DNA of 6,426 nt from Chloroflexota bacterium (GTDB taxonomy: Bacteria > Chloroflexota > Anaerolineae > Anaerolineales > JACQED01), in NCBI GenBank assembly GCA_016200785.1, contig JACQED010000334.1, forward strand, positions 1-6,426. The letters run 5' to 3'. The notes under the pieces are model-generated. The model was not told the origin of the DNA. It did no database searches and was given only the letters and a program-made list of their open reading frames with translations. Shown here one piece after another: positions 1 through 6,191 of this stretch (position 1 is its first letter; each line of letters begins with the position of its first letter). The translations under genes and the position numbers were made by a program.

Positions 1-1325
1 CTCAACATGCGGGCAACCGTCTCCTCGACAAACGGGGCGCAGTAGCGCGGATTCCACCACGAGAGGTTGCCGAGGAGCGCGATTGCGGAAATTAGTGAGG
101 CGGCAAGCCAGTCGCGTGGAGCCTGGGGTGTGAAGCGTGGAGCGTGGAACGTGGAGCGTGGAGCGCGGAGCATGAGATGTGAAACGTGATGTACGACTGC
201 CCCGGCGAGGATGGACGCGCACAGCGCAGCGGGCATAAGCATACGCCAGGGGAATTGGACGAAGGGGAGCAGAGGCAAGTGATCCCAGAGGGGGCGGCTG
301 ACGGGCAGCGTCATCAGGCTGTAGGCGAACAAGCCGCCGCCGAAAAGGGCGATGCGCCCTGCGTCGTCGCGGGCGCGGCTCCTTCCGCGCGCGAGCGTCG
401 CCATTCCCGCCAGGGCCAAAAGGGCGGTGAGCAAGCCCAACGCTTTGGGCGGCGAGGGATTGATAAGCAAAGGATCAACGGCACGCGGCAGTGCGAGCAG
501 TTCGGTTGGCGTGATGAAGTTGGTGTAGTACGTGAAGATCGGCGGGACGAGCAGGCGATCGGATTGGATCAGGGGTCGCTCCCCGAGCGCAGGGATCCAA
601 AAGTACGCGCTGAGCGCAAGGCCGGCGAGAAGTATCACCGCTCCATAGACCAGCGGACGCCAATCCCGCTTTTGCCGCGCCACGAGGGCAACGTAGCCCA
701 CAATGAGAGGGGACACGACCAGCGAAGTGATGTTGTGGGTGAGCATGAGGGCGGCATAGCAGGCAGAGGAGGCGATGGCCCAGCGGAGGGAGGAGTGGGG
801 TTGAGACTGTAGAGCGCGATGGAGAGTCCACAGTAGCAGGGGCGGCCAGACCCACGCGAAGGATTCAGCGAGGGCGCCGCGGAAGAGCACGTCGAAGGCG
901 AGATATGGAGCGGTGAGATAAACGACGGCGGCGGCAACGCCGGCCGCATCGCCCCACCAATCGCGCACCAGCGCAAACAGGGCCAGCCCGCTCAGCCAGA
1001 TCGAAAGGCCGAAGGCGATGTACAGTGCCGTGGGGTAGATGAAGCCGAGCGAATGAAGGCCTACGAGAAGATACGATCCGAGCGGCGCGTAGAAATTGTA
1101 CAGAGGATAGCCAAAGCCGTGTGCCATCTCCGGCGACCAGCGTGGGAAAAAATGCCCGCGCTGTATCAAAGCTTCCAACCCCACCGCCTTGTAAATGTGA
1201 AAGATGCCGTCGTCGGCGCACATCATTTCACGGTGGAGAAGGGGCTGGATTGAAAACAGGCTGAAGGCGGTGACGGCGAGGTGTGGAAAATAGTGCGGGA
1301 GGCGAATCGACCGAATCGCGTTCAT
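1..1325 (-). CDS. Polytopic membrane protein, PTPS-related (PF10131-like) family; 3' end outside window
   Basis: The frame is open from the ATG at 1325-1323 to the window edge: 441 codons, no stop. The protein is strongly hydrophobic with many predicted membrane segments. After the first segment an outer loop carries an acidic pair (DD, residues 38-39), H43, PRWSP (61-65) and GYPLYNFYAPL (72-82). LTHN lies at 195-198 and LPLLPFVQFPWRML at 350-363. From family knowledge these fit the membrane proteins annotated '6-pyruvoyl-tetrahydropterin synthase-related', which resemble GT-C glycosyltransferases and despite the name are not pterin enzymes. A role in envelope polysaccharide or glycolipid assembly is inferred. 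The start is chosen because ATG overlaps the upstream TGA as ATGA (1322-1325); no Shine-Dalgarno is visible, so translation is probably coupled. Residues about 378-404 are encoded by a 7-bp tandem repeat. Short ORFs in the other minus frames are shadows. Confidence 0.8.
   Translation of the reverse strand, partial: MNAIRSIRLPHYFPHLAVTAFSLFSIQPLLHREMMCADDGIFHIYKAVGLEALIQRGHFFPRWSPEMAHGFGYPLYNFYAPLGSYLLVGLHSLGFIYPTALYIAFGLSIWLSGLALFALVRDWWGDAAGVAAAVVYLTAPYLAFDVLFRGALAESFAWVWPPLLLWTLHRALQSQPHSSLRWAIASSACYAALMLTHNITSLVVSPLIVGYVALVARQKRDWRPLVYGAVILLAGLALSAYFWIPALGERPLIQSDRLLVPPIFTYYTNFITPTELLALPRAVDPLLINPSPPKALGLLTALLALAGMATLARGRSRARDDAGRIALFGGGLFAYSLMTLPVSRPLWDHLPLLPFVQFPWRMLMPAALCASILAGAVVHHVSHLMLRAPRSTFHAPRFTPQAPRDWLAASLISAIALLGNLSWWNPRYCAPFVEETVARML
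116..192 (-). repeat. Degenerate 7-bp tandem repeat, about 11 units, inside a coding region
   Basis: Read on the plus strand, this 77-bp tract divides into eleven consecutive heptamers with consensus GTGGAGC. Four units match exactly; the others, such as GTGGAAC, GTGAAGC and GCGGAGC, differ by one or more bases, and the two ends are most degenerate. The tract lies inside the membrane-protein gene on the minus strand without causing a stop or net frameshift. Three heptamers equal seven codons, so the protein shows a degenerate seven-residue repeat (APRSTFH, then APRFTPQ, then APR). It falls between two hydrophobic segments, in a predicted loop. It resembles the short tandemly repeated repetitive (STRR) heptamers of cyanobacteria in form only. 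Confidence 0.85.
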
Positions 1326-3274
1326 TCTGGCGGGAGGTTCAATCGCAAGACTTCCAGTTCTCCATCCGCCGCCTCTCGGCCCCTCGCGTCGTACGCCGGA
1401 TAACGCGAACCGTCGGCCCGATCGTAAAATCCCACGGTCAGGCGATACTCACCGGCTGGCAGAGGCCCGTTGGTGACCAGTGTGCGGCGGTCTACGATTT
1501 CATCCCCGGGTCGCCACGCGCTCGGCGGGAGCAATCCGCCCAGGCTGTCACCGTCGGCCTGCCCCACCAACGCGCCGGACGAGTCGAACAGGTGAACGAA
1601 GATGGTGTCCGTGGGATGCGCCGACTGGAGAGCACTCCAGCACAGCGTCAATCGGATCGCGCCGGCCTCCGTCTGCGCGTCCACGCTCAGCAATTGCGAG
1701 GTCACGCCAAAACGGCCAATGAAGCCGGCGATGGTGCGCGAGGCCCGCACGTCGCCGACCGGCCTGAGCCTCATCGCGCCATCGGCATCATAGTCCGTCC
1801 AATAGGTCTCATCGGCCCACAGAATCGTGTCGTACATGAGATCGCTGGCGTGCGCGTCTACGCCGCGCGTATTCACCCGGTACGGCGAAGCGTCCACCAT
1901 CCCGGCCAGCAGCGGAAAATCACTGAGCGAACGGGTCTGCATTTTCACGTTCGTCGCAAAGCGCACAAAATCGCTCAAGTCCTGCGACACGGGCGCGAGG
2001 AGCATGCCCCAGTATCCGAGGGGATAGAGGGGCGCCCGGTATTCAAATCGATCGGGCACATTGACAAACAACAGCCGCCCGCCCGCGCCCGCCCGCCCGC
2101 CGGCCGGAATGATCTCGTCCATCAATCTCGATCCGCGACGATAGAGTTCGACGGAACGGCTGAGGCCGAACGAGCATTCGAGGAGAACAACGCCGAGGAC
2201 AATCACGCCGATGGTGCGTCGGGTCGCTTCCCGGCGAAGCCAACTCACCCCGAGGTCAATCACGCCGGCCCACGCGAGCGACGCGCCAAATGAGGGAAAG
2301 TACATGACGCGGGGCGAGACTTGCAGGTATTCGATCGGGCGCGCGATCCACGCGAGACTGATCGCCCCGGCCCACCACGCCAGCGCGAGGGTGAGGCGCG
2401 GCGCGTTTTCGCGGCCGTGCGCCAGCGCCAACACGCCGGCGGCGAGGATCAACGCCGCTCCGGCTTGCCACTCAGGCGACAGCCCGAGGCCGCCCACCCA
2501 ACTGATCGGCCCGGCGAAAGGAAACGAGATTCCCTGCGAGACATACAAGGCCTCGCGAAGGTGCAAACCCAACTGCGGCGGTTCGCCGCCTTTTGGAATC
2601 CGCGACCAGATCAAGAGAAACAGCAAAGCCGGCAGAAAATAGATGAGGACGGCTGGGTGGAATCGTTCGACGCGCTTCTGCCACGCGAGAAAGAGTTCGA
2701 GCAACAAGAGAAGCACAGGGAACGTCAGACCGTTTTCCTGAAAGGCCTGCGCGAGCGCAATCACGGCCAGCGTGACAAAGAACGGCCAGCGCCGGCCGGT
2801 GCGGCGTCCCCAGGCATAGAGCCACAGCGAGACGAACAGCAGAGGCGCGAGCCATTCGTGCAGATTGCTGGCCCGGGCAGTCGCCTCGAAAGACACCGGG
2901 TAGAGGAGGAAGATCAGGCTGGCCGCCAACGCAAACTCGCGCCGGCCAAACAGATAGCGGGCAAGGCCGAACAGTAGCACGGCGGCTGCGAGGTGGCCGC
3001 TCACGACGAATAGGTGGTACATCCATGCCGGATGCGCCGGGGAGGCGTAACTCAGCGCCTTGAAGATGATCAGCGACAGCGGCCGGTAATAGGAATTGCT
3101 TTGCGGCACGGCCAGCAGCTGACCGACGGAATACCACTCCACCTGCCCGATGTCAAACGGGTCCTCCCAGAAGAAATTGTAAAAGAACACCGGCCAGTAG
3201 GCGATGAGGCCGATGGCCAAAATAACCGCCGGACTCAGCCACTCAAGCCAGCGGGCGTTTCTTGAGTTGAGCAC
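1322..3274 (-). CDS. GT-C-like polytopic membrane glycosyltransferase with C-terminal soluble domain
   Basis: A 650-residue protein starting at GTG. Residues about 12-375 are hydrophobic with roughly ten membrane segments. The first outer loop holds an acidic pair (E37, D38) and D41, followed by YYRPL (62-66); QENGLTFP (179-186) and SPRVMYFPSFG (320-330) resemble motifs of TMTC/PMT-like GT-C proteins, which use lipid-phosphate-linked sugars. A glycine/arginine-rich stretch (391-400) comes soon after the last clear membrane segment. Residues about 520-650 look like a soluble beta-rich domain (IFVHLFD, WRPGDEIVDR, LPAGEYRLTVGFYD), a type often attached to such membrane proteins in Chloroflexota and probably outside the membrane. 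GTG overlaps the thioesterase TAG by one base (TAGTG, 3272-3276), so translation is probably coupled. Its TGA overlaps the next gene's ATG. The family call is good; donor, acceptor and catalytic activity are unknown. Confidence 0.75.
   Translation of the reverse strand: MLNSRNARWLEWLSPAVILAIGLIAYWPVFFYNFFWEDPFDIGQVEWYSVGQLLAVPQSNSYYRPLSLIIFKALSYASPAHPAWMYHLFVVSGHLAAAVLLFGLARYLFGRREFALAASLIFLLYPVSFEATARASNLHEWLAPLLFVSLWLYAWGRRTGRRWPFFVTLAVIALAQAFQENGLTFPVLLLLLELFLAWQKRVERFHPAVLIYFLPALLFLLIWSRIPKGGEPPQLGLHLREALYVSQGISFPFAGPISWVGGLGLSPEWQAGAALILAAGVLALAHGRENAPRLTLALAWWAGAISLAWIARPIEYLQVSPRVMYFPSFGASLAWAGVIDLGVSWLRREATRRTIGVIVLGVVLLECSFGLSRSVELYRRGSRLMDEIIPAGGRAGAGGRLLFVNVPDRFEYRAPLYPLGYWGMLLAPVSQDLSDFVRFATNVKMQTRSLSDFPLLAGMVDASPYRVNTRGVDAHASDLMYDTILWADETYWTDYDADGAMRLRPVGDVRASRTIAGFIGRFGVTSQLLSVDAQTEAGAIRLTLCWSALQSAHPTDTIFVHLFDSSGALVGQADGDSLGGLLPPSAWRPGDEIVDRRTLVTNGPLPAGEYRLTVGFYDRADGSRYPAYDARGREAADGELEVLRLNLPPE
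2075..2104 (-). repeat. G-rich low-complexity tract with G-quadruplex motif, encoding a Gly/Arg linker
   Basis: The plus strand has five CCC runs at 2078-2098, so the coding strand and mRNA have five GGG runs separated by 1, 1, 3 and 1 bases, satisfying the usual G-quadruplex pattern. The tract encodes AGGRAGAGGR, residues 391-400 of the GT-C-like protein, between its membrane part and C-terminal part. Whether the structure forms is unknown; the tract may simply be simple-sequence DNA tolerated in a flexible linker. Confidence 0.6.
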
Positions 3275-3708
3275 TACTCGTACACTCTCCAGCCAAGCCT
3301 GTCCGCGTCGCCGGCATTGAACAGCGCCGTCGGTGTATCCGTCAGCAGGATTTCGGCCTCGGCCAAAGTCTCGCCGTCTTGCGATCTGATCTCCGCGTGC
3401 GCCGTCGCCAGCCGCCCGCGCCGTTTGATCACGTGGCCGACCGCGCGCAGGGGCGTTCCCACCGGAACGGGCTGGCGATACTTGAGTTCCATTTTGGCAG
3501 TCATGAAGAAACGATTGTGATCGCCGATCATCATCGTCCGCCCGCCGACTTCGTCGAGAATGGCTGCGACCACGCCGCCGTGGGCAACGCCGGGATAGCC
3601 CTGATGATCCGGCCCAATCGTGAGATCGGCAACGACTTCGTCAGTCCCGTTGTCGTAGAAGTGCAGGTGCAAGCCGGCGGGGTTTTCGAGGCCGCAGGCG
3701 AAACACAT
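3274..3708 (-). CDS. PaaI-family hotdog thioesterase; native start probably missing
   Basis: A single hotdog (4HBT) domain of 144 residues from the first available ATG. HGGVVAAILDEVGG (43-56) is the characteristic PaaI signature; the HGG turn and the acidic residues D52/E53 lie where this family binds and hydrolyses acyl-CoA thioesters. The C-terminus (LGWRVYE) looks complete. The substrate is unknown. The start is doubtful: in this frame the codons just before the ATG read D-R-I-K-Q-P-N-S-R, and close relatives as I recall them carry QPNSRMCF inside the protein a few residues after their true start. No ATG, GTG or TTG in frame was found for about 100 bases upstream, and no Shine-Dalgarno precedes this ATG. 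The preceding gene reads through the first 180 bases in another frame. Downstream it overlaps the next gene by one base. Confidence 0.8.
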   Translation of the reverse strand: MCFACGLENPAGLHLHFYDNGTDEVVADLTIGPDHQGYPGVAHGGVVAAILDEVGGRTMMIGDHNRFFMTAKMELKYRQPVPVGTPLRAVGHVIKRRGRLATAHAEIRSQDGETLAEAEILLTDTPTALFNAGDADRLGWRVYE

Positions 3709-4532
3709 TCGCGAGTTGGGCTGCTTGATGCGATCACAATGGATTGTATTTGCTTGACGACGGCCTCGCCCACACCACTGGCTTTGGCGATGTGCGGCTG
3801 TTGTGCCAGATACTGGGTGAGCAATTCCTTCGCGCCGTCAATCGCCGTCCGACGATCGTGATGCACCGAGCAGACCATCAATTGGGGCCGGTCAATGTCG
3901 TCCAATTTGCGTCCCGCCTTCTTAGCGCCCTTCTCCAAGAGTTCGAGGGCTTTGTCGTTGTACTCCGGCGGCACACAGTAGTTGAGCACACAGCCGTCGC
4001 CGATCTCGCCGGTCATCTCCAGCATCGCGTCGCCGGTCGCGCCGATGTAGATCGGCACGTTGCGCGGCTCGCGCCGCCCGTGCACCACGTCGAGTTCGAT
4101 GCCGTTGACGTGATGGAATTCGCCGTTGAAGGTCACGTTCTCCATTCTGAGCAGGCGGCGCATGACCTCGATCGTCTCGCGCATCGCCAGCAAGGGCTTG
4201 CGCCGCTCGATGCCGACGTTCCTGGCCAGCGGATCCCACCACGCGCCGATGCCGCAGATGATCCGATTCGGCGCAAGATCGTCGAGGGTGAGAAAAGTCA
4301 TAGCGAGCAGGCCAATGTTGCGCGTCCAGTTGTTGATCACGCCGGAACCGACTTTGAGTCTGGCGGTCGTCGCGGCGAAGGCGGCCATAGGCACAATGGC
4401 GTCGCGCACCAGGCGGCTTTCGGCCTGCCACACCGCCTCGAAGCCTTTGCTCTCGGCATACTGGGCATACTTGATCCCGTCCTGAAGCGGATGCGCATCC
4501 TGCAAGTAGAGGGCGACGCGATCTTTTATCAT
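3531..4532 (-). CDS. LLM-class (luciferase-like, probably F420-dependent) oxidoreductase with displaced C-terminus
   Basis: Residues 1 to about 263 (down to about 3744) read as a bacterial luciferase-like TIM-barrel oxidoreductase: VWQAESRLVRD (34-44), KVGSGVINNWTRN (60-72), GIGAWWDPLA (94-103) and PIYIGATGDAM (160-170) fit this family. Enzymes of this type usually transfer hydride between F420 and an organic substrate; dependence on F420 is inferred from family and from the adjoining cofC and cofD. From about residue 264 to the stop the protein is Ser/Thr/Pro-rich and is the thioesterase coding sequence read in a wrong frame, so about 70 native residues appear lost although the total length (333) looks normal by chance. 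The ATG is well supported: a strong AGGAGG lies five bases upstream and cofC ends one base before. The shortened barrel may be inactive. Substrate unknown. Confidence 0.75.
   Translation of the reverse strand: MIKDRVALYLQDAHPLQDGIKYAQYAESKGFEAVWQAESRLVRDAIVPMAAFAATTARLKVGSGVINNWTRNIGLLAMTFLTLDDLAPNRIICGIGAWWDPLARNVGIERRKPLLAMRETIEVMRRLLRMENVTFNGEFHHVNGIELDVVHGRREPRNVPIYIGATGDAMLEMTGEIGDGCVLNYCVPPEYNDKALELLEKGAKKAGRKLDDIDRPQLMVCSVHHDRRTAIDGAKELLTQYLAQQPHIAKASGVGEAVVKQIQSIVIASSSPTRECVSPAASKTPPACTCTSTTTGLTKSLPISRLGRIIRAIPALPTAAWSQPFSTKSAGGR
3709..3750 (-). other. Probable deletion or misassembly junction between LLM oxidoreductase and thioesterase genes
   Basis: Within this stretch the sequence changes from recognisable LLM coding sequence (last family-like residues about VVKQIQ, near 3744) to recognisable thioesterase coding sequence in another frame (DRIKQPNSR just before 3708). 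The missing parts would be the LLM 3' end, any intergenic spacer and the thioesterase start codon, roughly 200 bp or more. A single-base indel alone would not explain it, since the LLM C-terminal sequence is absent rather than shifted. The exact breakpoint cannot be placed. Confidence 0.6.
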
Positions 4533-4533
4533 C

Positions 4534-5148
4534 TTAGCCTCCTGAGTGGTTGATCACGGTTTCTTGATAGAGCCTGAGATCGTCCGGTTCGTCGACGTCC
4601 AGGCCTGTGCCCGGAAGGCGGCACACGAGCGCACGCGCGCCCGCCGCCCTCGCGCGTTCCAGATGCTTCTGGCAACTTCCGGGGCCGAAGGCGTATTTGA
4701 ACATCTGAGGCGGGCGGACGAGAAGAGCATTTGTTCCGTTGCCGTGCCGATCGGGCGCGATCACGGCCACAGGCTCGTCGTCGCCGAGCAGAAGCAATTG
4801 CTCGACGTCGGCAGCGGTCAGCAAAGGCAAGTCAGTCGGGATGACGAGCACCCCGCGCGCCCCGAAAGCCGCGGCGACCTGCGTGGCGCGAGTCAGCGCG
4901 AGATTGAGCTCGGGCGCGCCGCTCTCGGTGACGGTGTGCGCCCCGCGTTCGCGGGCGATGGTCAGCGCCTCGGTGTCGCGCGAGATCACCAACGTCCGTT
5001 GGATCTGATGAACTTGCGCCAGCGTTGCGAGCGTGTGTTCCAGGAATTCACGGCTGAGACCTTGTCGCTCGCTGTTCGACAAGACTCTCGCCAGACGGCT
5101 CTTGGCGCGGCTGAGCGGTTTGACAGGCACAATGGCCCAGGTAGTCAT
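4534..5148 (-). CDS. cofC: CofC/FbiD guanylyltransferase of coenzyme F420 biosynthesis
   Basis: A 204-residue soluble nucleotidyltransferase, normal length for the family. It transfers GMP from GTP to a three-carbon phosphoacid (2-phospho-L-lactate in archaea, phosphoenolpyruvate in actinobacterial FbiD), giving the activated intermediate used by CofD. Visible signatures: the N-terminal nucleotide-binding segment AIVPVKPLSRAKSRLA (5-20), LNLAL (81-85), PTDLPLL (104-110), APDRHGNGTNALL (131-143), FGPGS (154-158) and the acidic metal-site region LDVDEPDDL (183-191). The start is supported by the family-typical MTTWAIVPVKPL, but no Shine-Dalgarno precedes it. The ATG lies in a heptamer repeat where a TGA overlaps it as TGATG. 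The gene ends one base before the LLM gene. The substrate (phospholactate or PEP) cannot be decided from sequence; the reductase-like neighbour favours PEP. Confidence 0.93.
   Translation of the reverse strand: MTTWAIVPVKPLSRAKSRLARVLSNSERQGLSREFLEHTLATLAQVHQIQRTLVISRDTEALTIARERGAHTVTESGAPELNLALTRATQVAAAFGARGVLVIPTDLPLLTAADVEQLLLLGDDEPVAVIAPDRHGNGTNALLVRPPQMFKYAFGPGSCQKHLERARAAGARALVCRLPGTGLDVDEPDDLRLYQETVINHSGG
4538..4543 (-). promoter_or_regulatory. Ribosome binding site for the LLM oxidoreductase gene
   Basis: AGGAGG on the minus strand, followed by five bases (CTAAG) and then ATG at 4532. It lies inside the last codons of cofC, and the cofC TAA occupies part of the spacer. It is the strongest Shine-Dalgarno seen in the window and fixes the LLM start. 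Confidence 0.85.
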
Positions 5149-5178
5149 CAGCTGTCAGTCATCAGTCGCAAGCCATCA
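5144..5178 (-). repeat. 7-bp tandem repeat (TGATGAC) spanning the cofD stop and cofC start
   Basis: Five consecutive heptamers on the minus strand: TGATGGC, TTGCGAC, TGATGAC, TGACAGC and TGATGAC. The first contains the cofD TGA and the last the cofC ATG. Every second unit contains TGATG, a stop and a start overlapping by one base. This creates two minicistrons: ATG GCT TGC GAC TGA from 5176 and ATG ACT GAC AGC TGA from 5162, the second stop overlapping the cofC start. The tract may carry terminating ribosomes from cofD to cofC, replacing the absent Shine-Dalgarno; that role is inference. Confidence 0.8.
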
Positions 5179-6117
5179 GCCGGCGGTGACAAAGTCAACC
5201 ACTTCGCGGGCGAGGCGGGCGCGGTCGGCATCCGATTTCATGACTGTGTCAGTGACCAGCACTCTTAAGTCGCCAGATTCGATTTCGGGGGCTAGGGCGG
5301 CGTCTACGTTGTCGAGGACAAAGCCGGTGATCAGGCCGCGATAATGTTCGGCGACGGCCAGCGCGGAGACGGAATAATCAAGTTCGGCGAGCATCTTTGC
5401 GGCCGGTCCCTTGATCGCCTGACCGCCGACGATCGGCGAAACGGCGACGACCGGACGACCGCCCCGCCCCACCCCATCACGCACCCCGGCGAGGTTCAGA
5501 ATCGGATCCACGCTTACAAATGGGTTCGAGGGGCAAATAATGATCGCGTCGGCGGCCTCCAGCACATTCATCACCTCGCGCGTCGGGTTGGCATCGTCGA
5601 GGCCTTTGAAGTGGAAGCCGGTGACGCGCGGCTCACAATGCCGGCGCACGAAATAGTCCTGAAACTCCAGATCGCCCTCATCCGTCTCCACGATGGTTCG
5701 CACCCACTCGTCGGTCATCGGCAGGATCGTCGGGCCTACACCCAGCGACCTCGACAGTTCGCGCGTGATCTGAGTGAGCGACTCGCCCGCCCACAAACGG
5801 CGTGAGCGTTCGACGTGTGTGGCGAGGTCACGGTCGCCCAGCCGAAACCACGCCTCGCCGCCAAGTCGCCCGAGCGCGCCGAGAAATTCAAAAGTGTCGC
5901 CCCTGATTCCCCAGCCGGTCTCCGGGTTGGCAATGCCGGCCAGAGTGTACATCACCGTGTCGAGGTCGGGCGAGATCGCGAGGCCGAGATGTTGAAAGTC
6001 GTCCGCCGTGTTGACCACGACGGTGAGTTGCTCGGGTTCGAGAATTTGCGCGAGACCGTGCGCGAGTTTCGCGCCGCCGACGCCGCCGGCCAGCGCCACC
6101 ATCGAGGCAGACATCAT
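5176..6117 (-). CDS. cofD: CofD/FbiA 2-phospho-L-lactate (or phosphoenolpyruvate) transferase, F420 biosynthesis
   Basis: A 313-residue cytosolic enzyme of normal family length. It transfers the phospholactyl or phosphoenolpyruvyl group from the GTP-activated intermediate made by CofC to the deazaflavin Fo, giving F420-0 or dehydro-F420-0. Clear signatures: the glycine-rich GGVGGAKL (11-18), NTADD (36-40), DLDTVMYTL (51-59), WGIRGD (69-74), CPSNP (195-199) and SPIVGGQAIKGPAAK (227-241). The protein looks complete with no missing motif. Possible starts are ATG codons at 6117, 6114 and 6102; none has a good Shine-Dalgarno, and the outermost is taken here. A hairpin-forming inverted repeat ends about nine bases upstream. 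The stop lies in a heptamer repeat leading to cofC after 27 bases. The Fo synthase gene is not in this window. Confidence 0.95.
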   Translation of the reverse strand: MMSASMVALAGGVGGAKLAHGLAQILEPEQLTVVVNTADDFQHLGLAISPDLDTVMYTLAGIANPETGWGIRGDTFEFLGALGRLGGEAWFRLGDRDLATHVERSRRLWAGESLTQITRELSRSLGVGPTILPMTDEWVRTIVETDEGDLEFQDYFVRRHCEPRVTGFHFKGLDDANPTREVMNVLEAADAIIICPSNPFVSVDPILNLAGVRDGVGRGGRPVVAVSPIVGGQAIKGPAAKMLAELDYSVSALAVAEHYRGLITGFVLDNVDAALAPEIESGDLRVLVTDTVMKSDADRARLAREVVDFVTAG

Positions 6118-6126
6118 GTTGCTTCA

Positions 6127-6190
6127 GGAAGGAGGGAGGAAGCCATCGGCTATAACTGGAGACGCTTCCCGCTTCCAACTCCCTACTTCC
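6127..6190 (-). promoter_or_regulatory. Imperfect inverted repeat (potential RNA hairpin) just upstream of cofD
   Basis: On the transcribed strand, bases 6190-6171 can pair with 6143-6127: GGAAG, then AGGGAG, then GAAGC pair with their complements, broken by one mismatch (6185 with 6132) and a three-base bulge (6176-6178), giving about 16 pairs around a 27-base loop. No U-run follows, so it is a poor intrinsic terminator. It lies between the nitroreductase stop and the cofD start and could affect cofD translation or mRNA processing. One arm consists of heptamer repeats, so other pairing registers are possible. Confidence 0.5.
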
Positions 6191-6191
6191 C
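6164..6191 (-). repeat. Degenerate 7-bp tandem repeat overlapping the nitroreductase stop codon
   Basis: Four consecutive heptamers on the minus strand: GGGAAGT, AGGGAGT, TGGAAGC and GGGAAGC. The first two contain the last codons and the TAG stop (6183-6185) of the nitroreductase gene; the rest extend into the spacer before cofD. The unit is unlike those at 116-192 and 5144-5178, but the period is the same. Confidence 0.65.

Noticed and set aside
116..192. CRISPR-like repeat array
   Set aside because: Units are 7 bp, directly adjacent without spacers, and the tract is coding.
186..1221. Apparent gene fragments in several frames at the left end, suggesting a broken gene
   Set aside because: The third minus frame is open without interruption from 1325 to the edge and encodes a coherent membrane protein, so nothing is broken.
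1283..2293. Long plus-strand open frame (336 codons) opposite the GT-C-like gene
   Set aside because: The protein is Arg/His/Gly-rich with no family resemblance and lies antisense to a clear membrane-protein gene; high GC produces such shadows.
3744..5268. Plus-strand open frames of 269 and 240 codons opposite the LLM and cofC/cofD genes
   Set aside because: Their minus-strand partners carry clear family motifs; these translations have none.
6118..6182. Promoter for cofD in the spacer
   Set aside because: Only a weak TATAG-like hexamer is present, with no convincing -35 box at proper spacing.
6127..6190. Intrinsic terminator between the nitroreductase gene and cofD
   Set aside because: The hairpin is imperfect with a 27-base loop and is not followed by a U-run.
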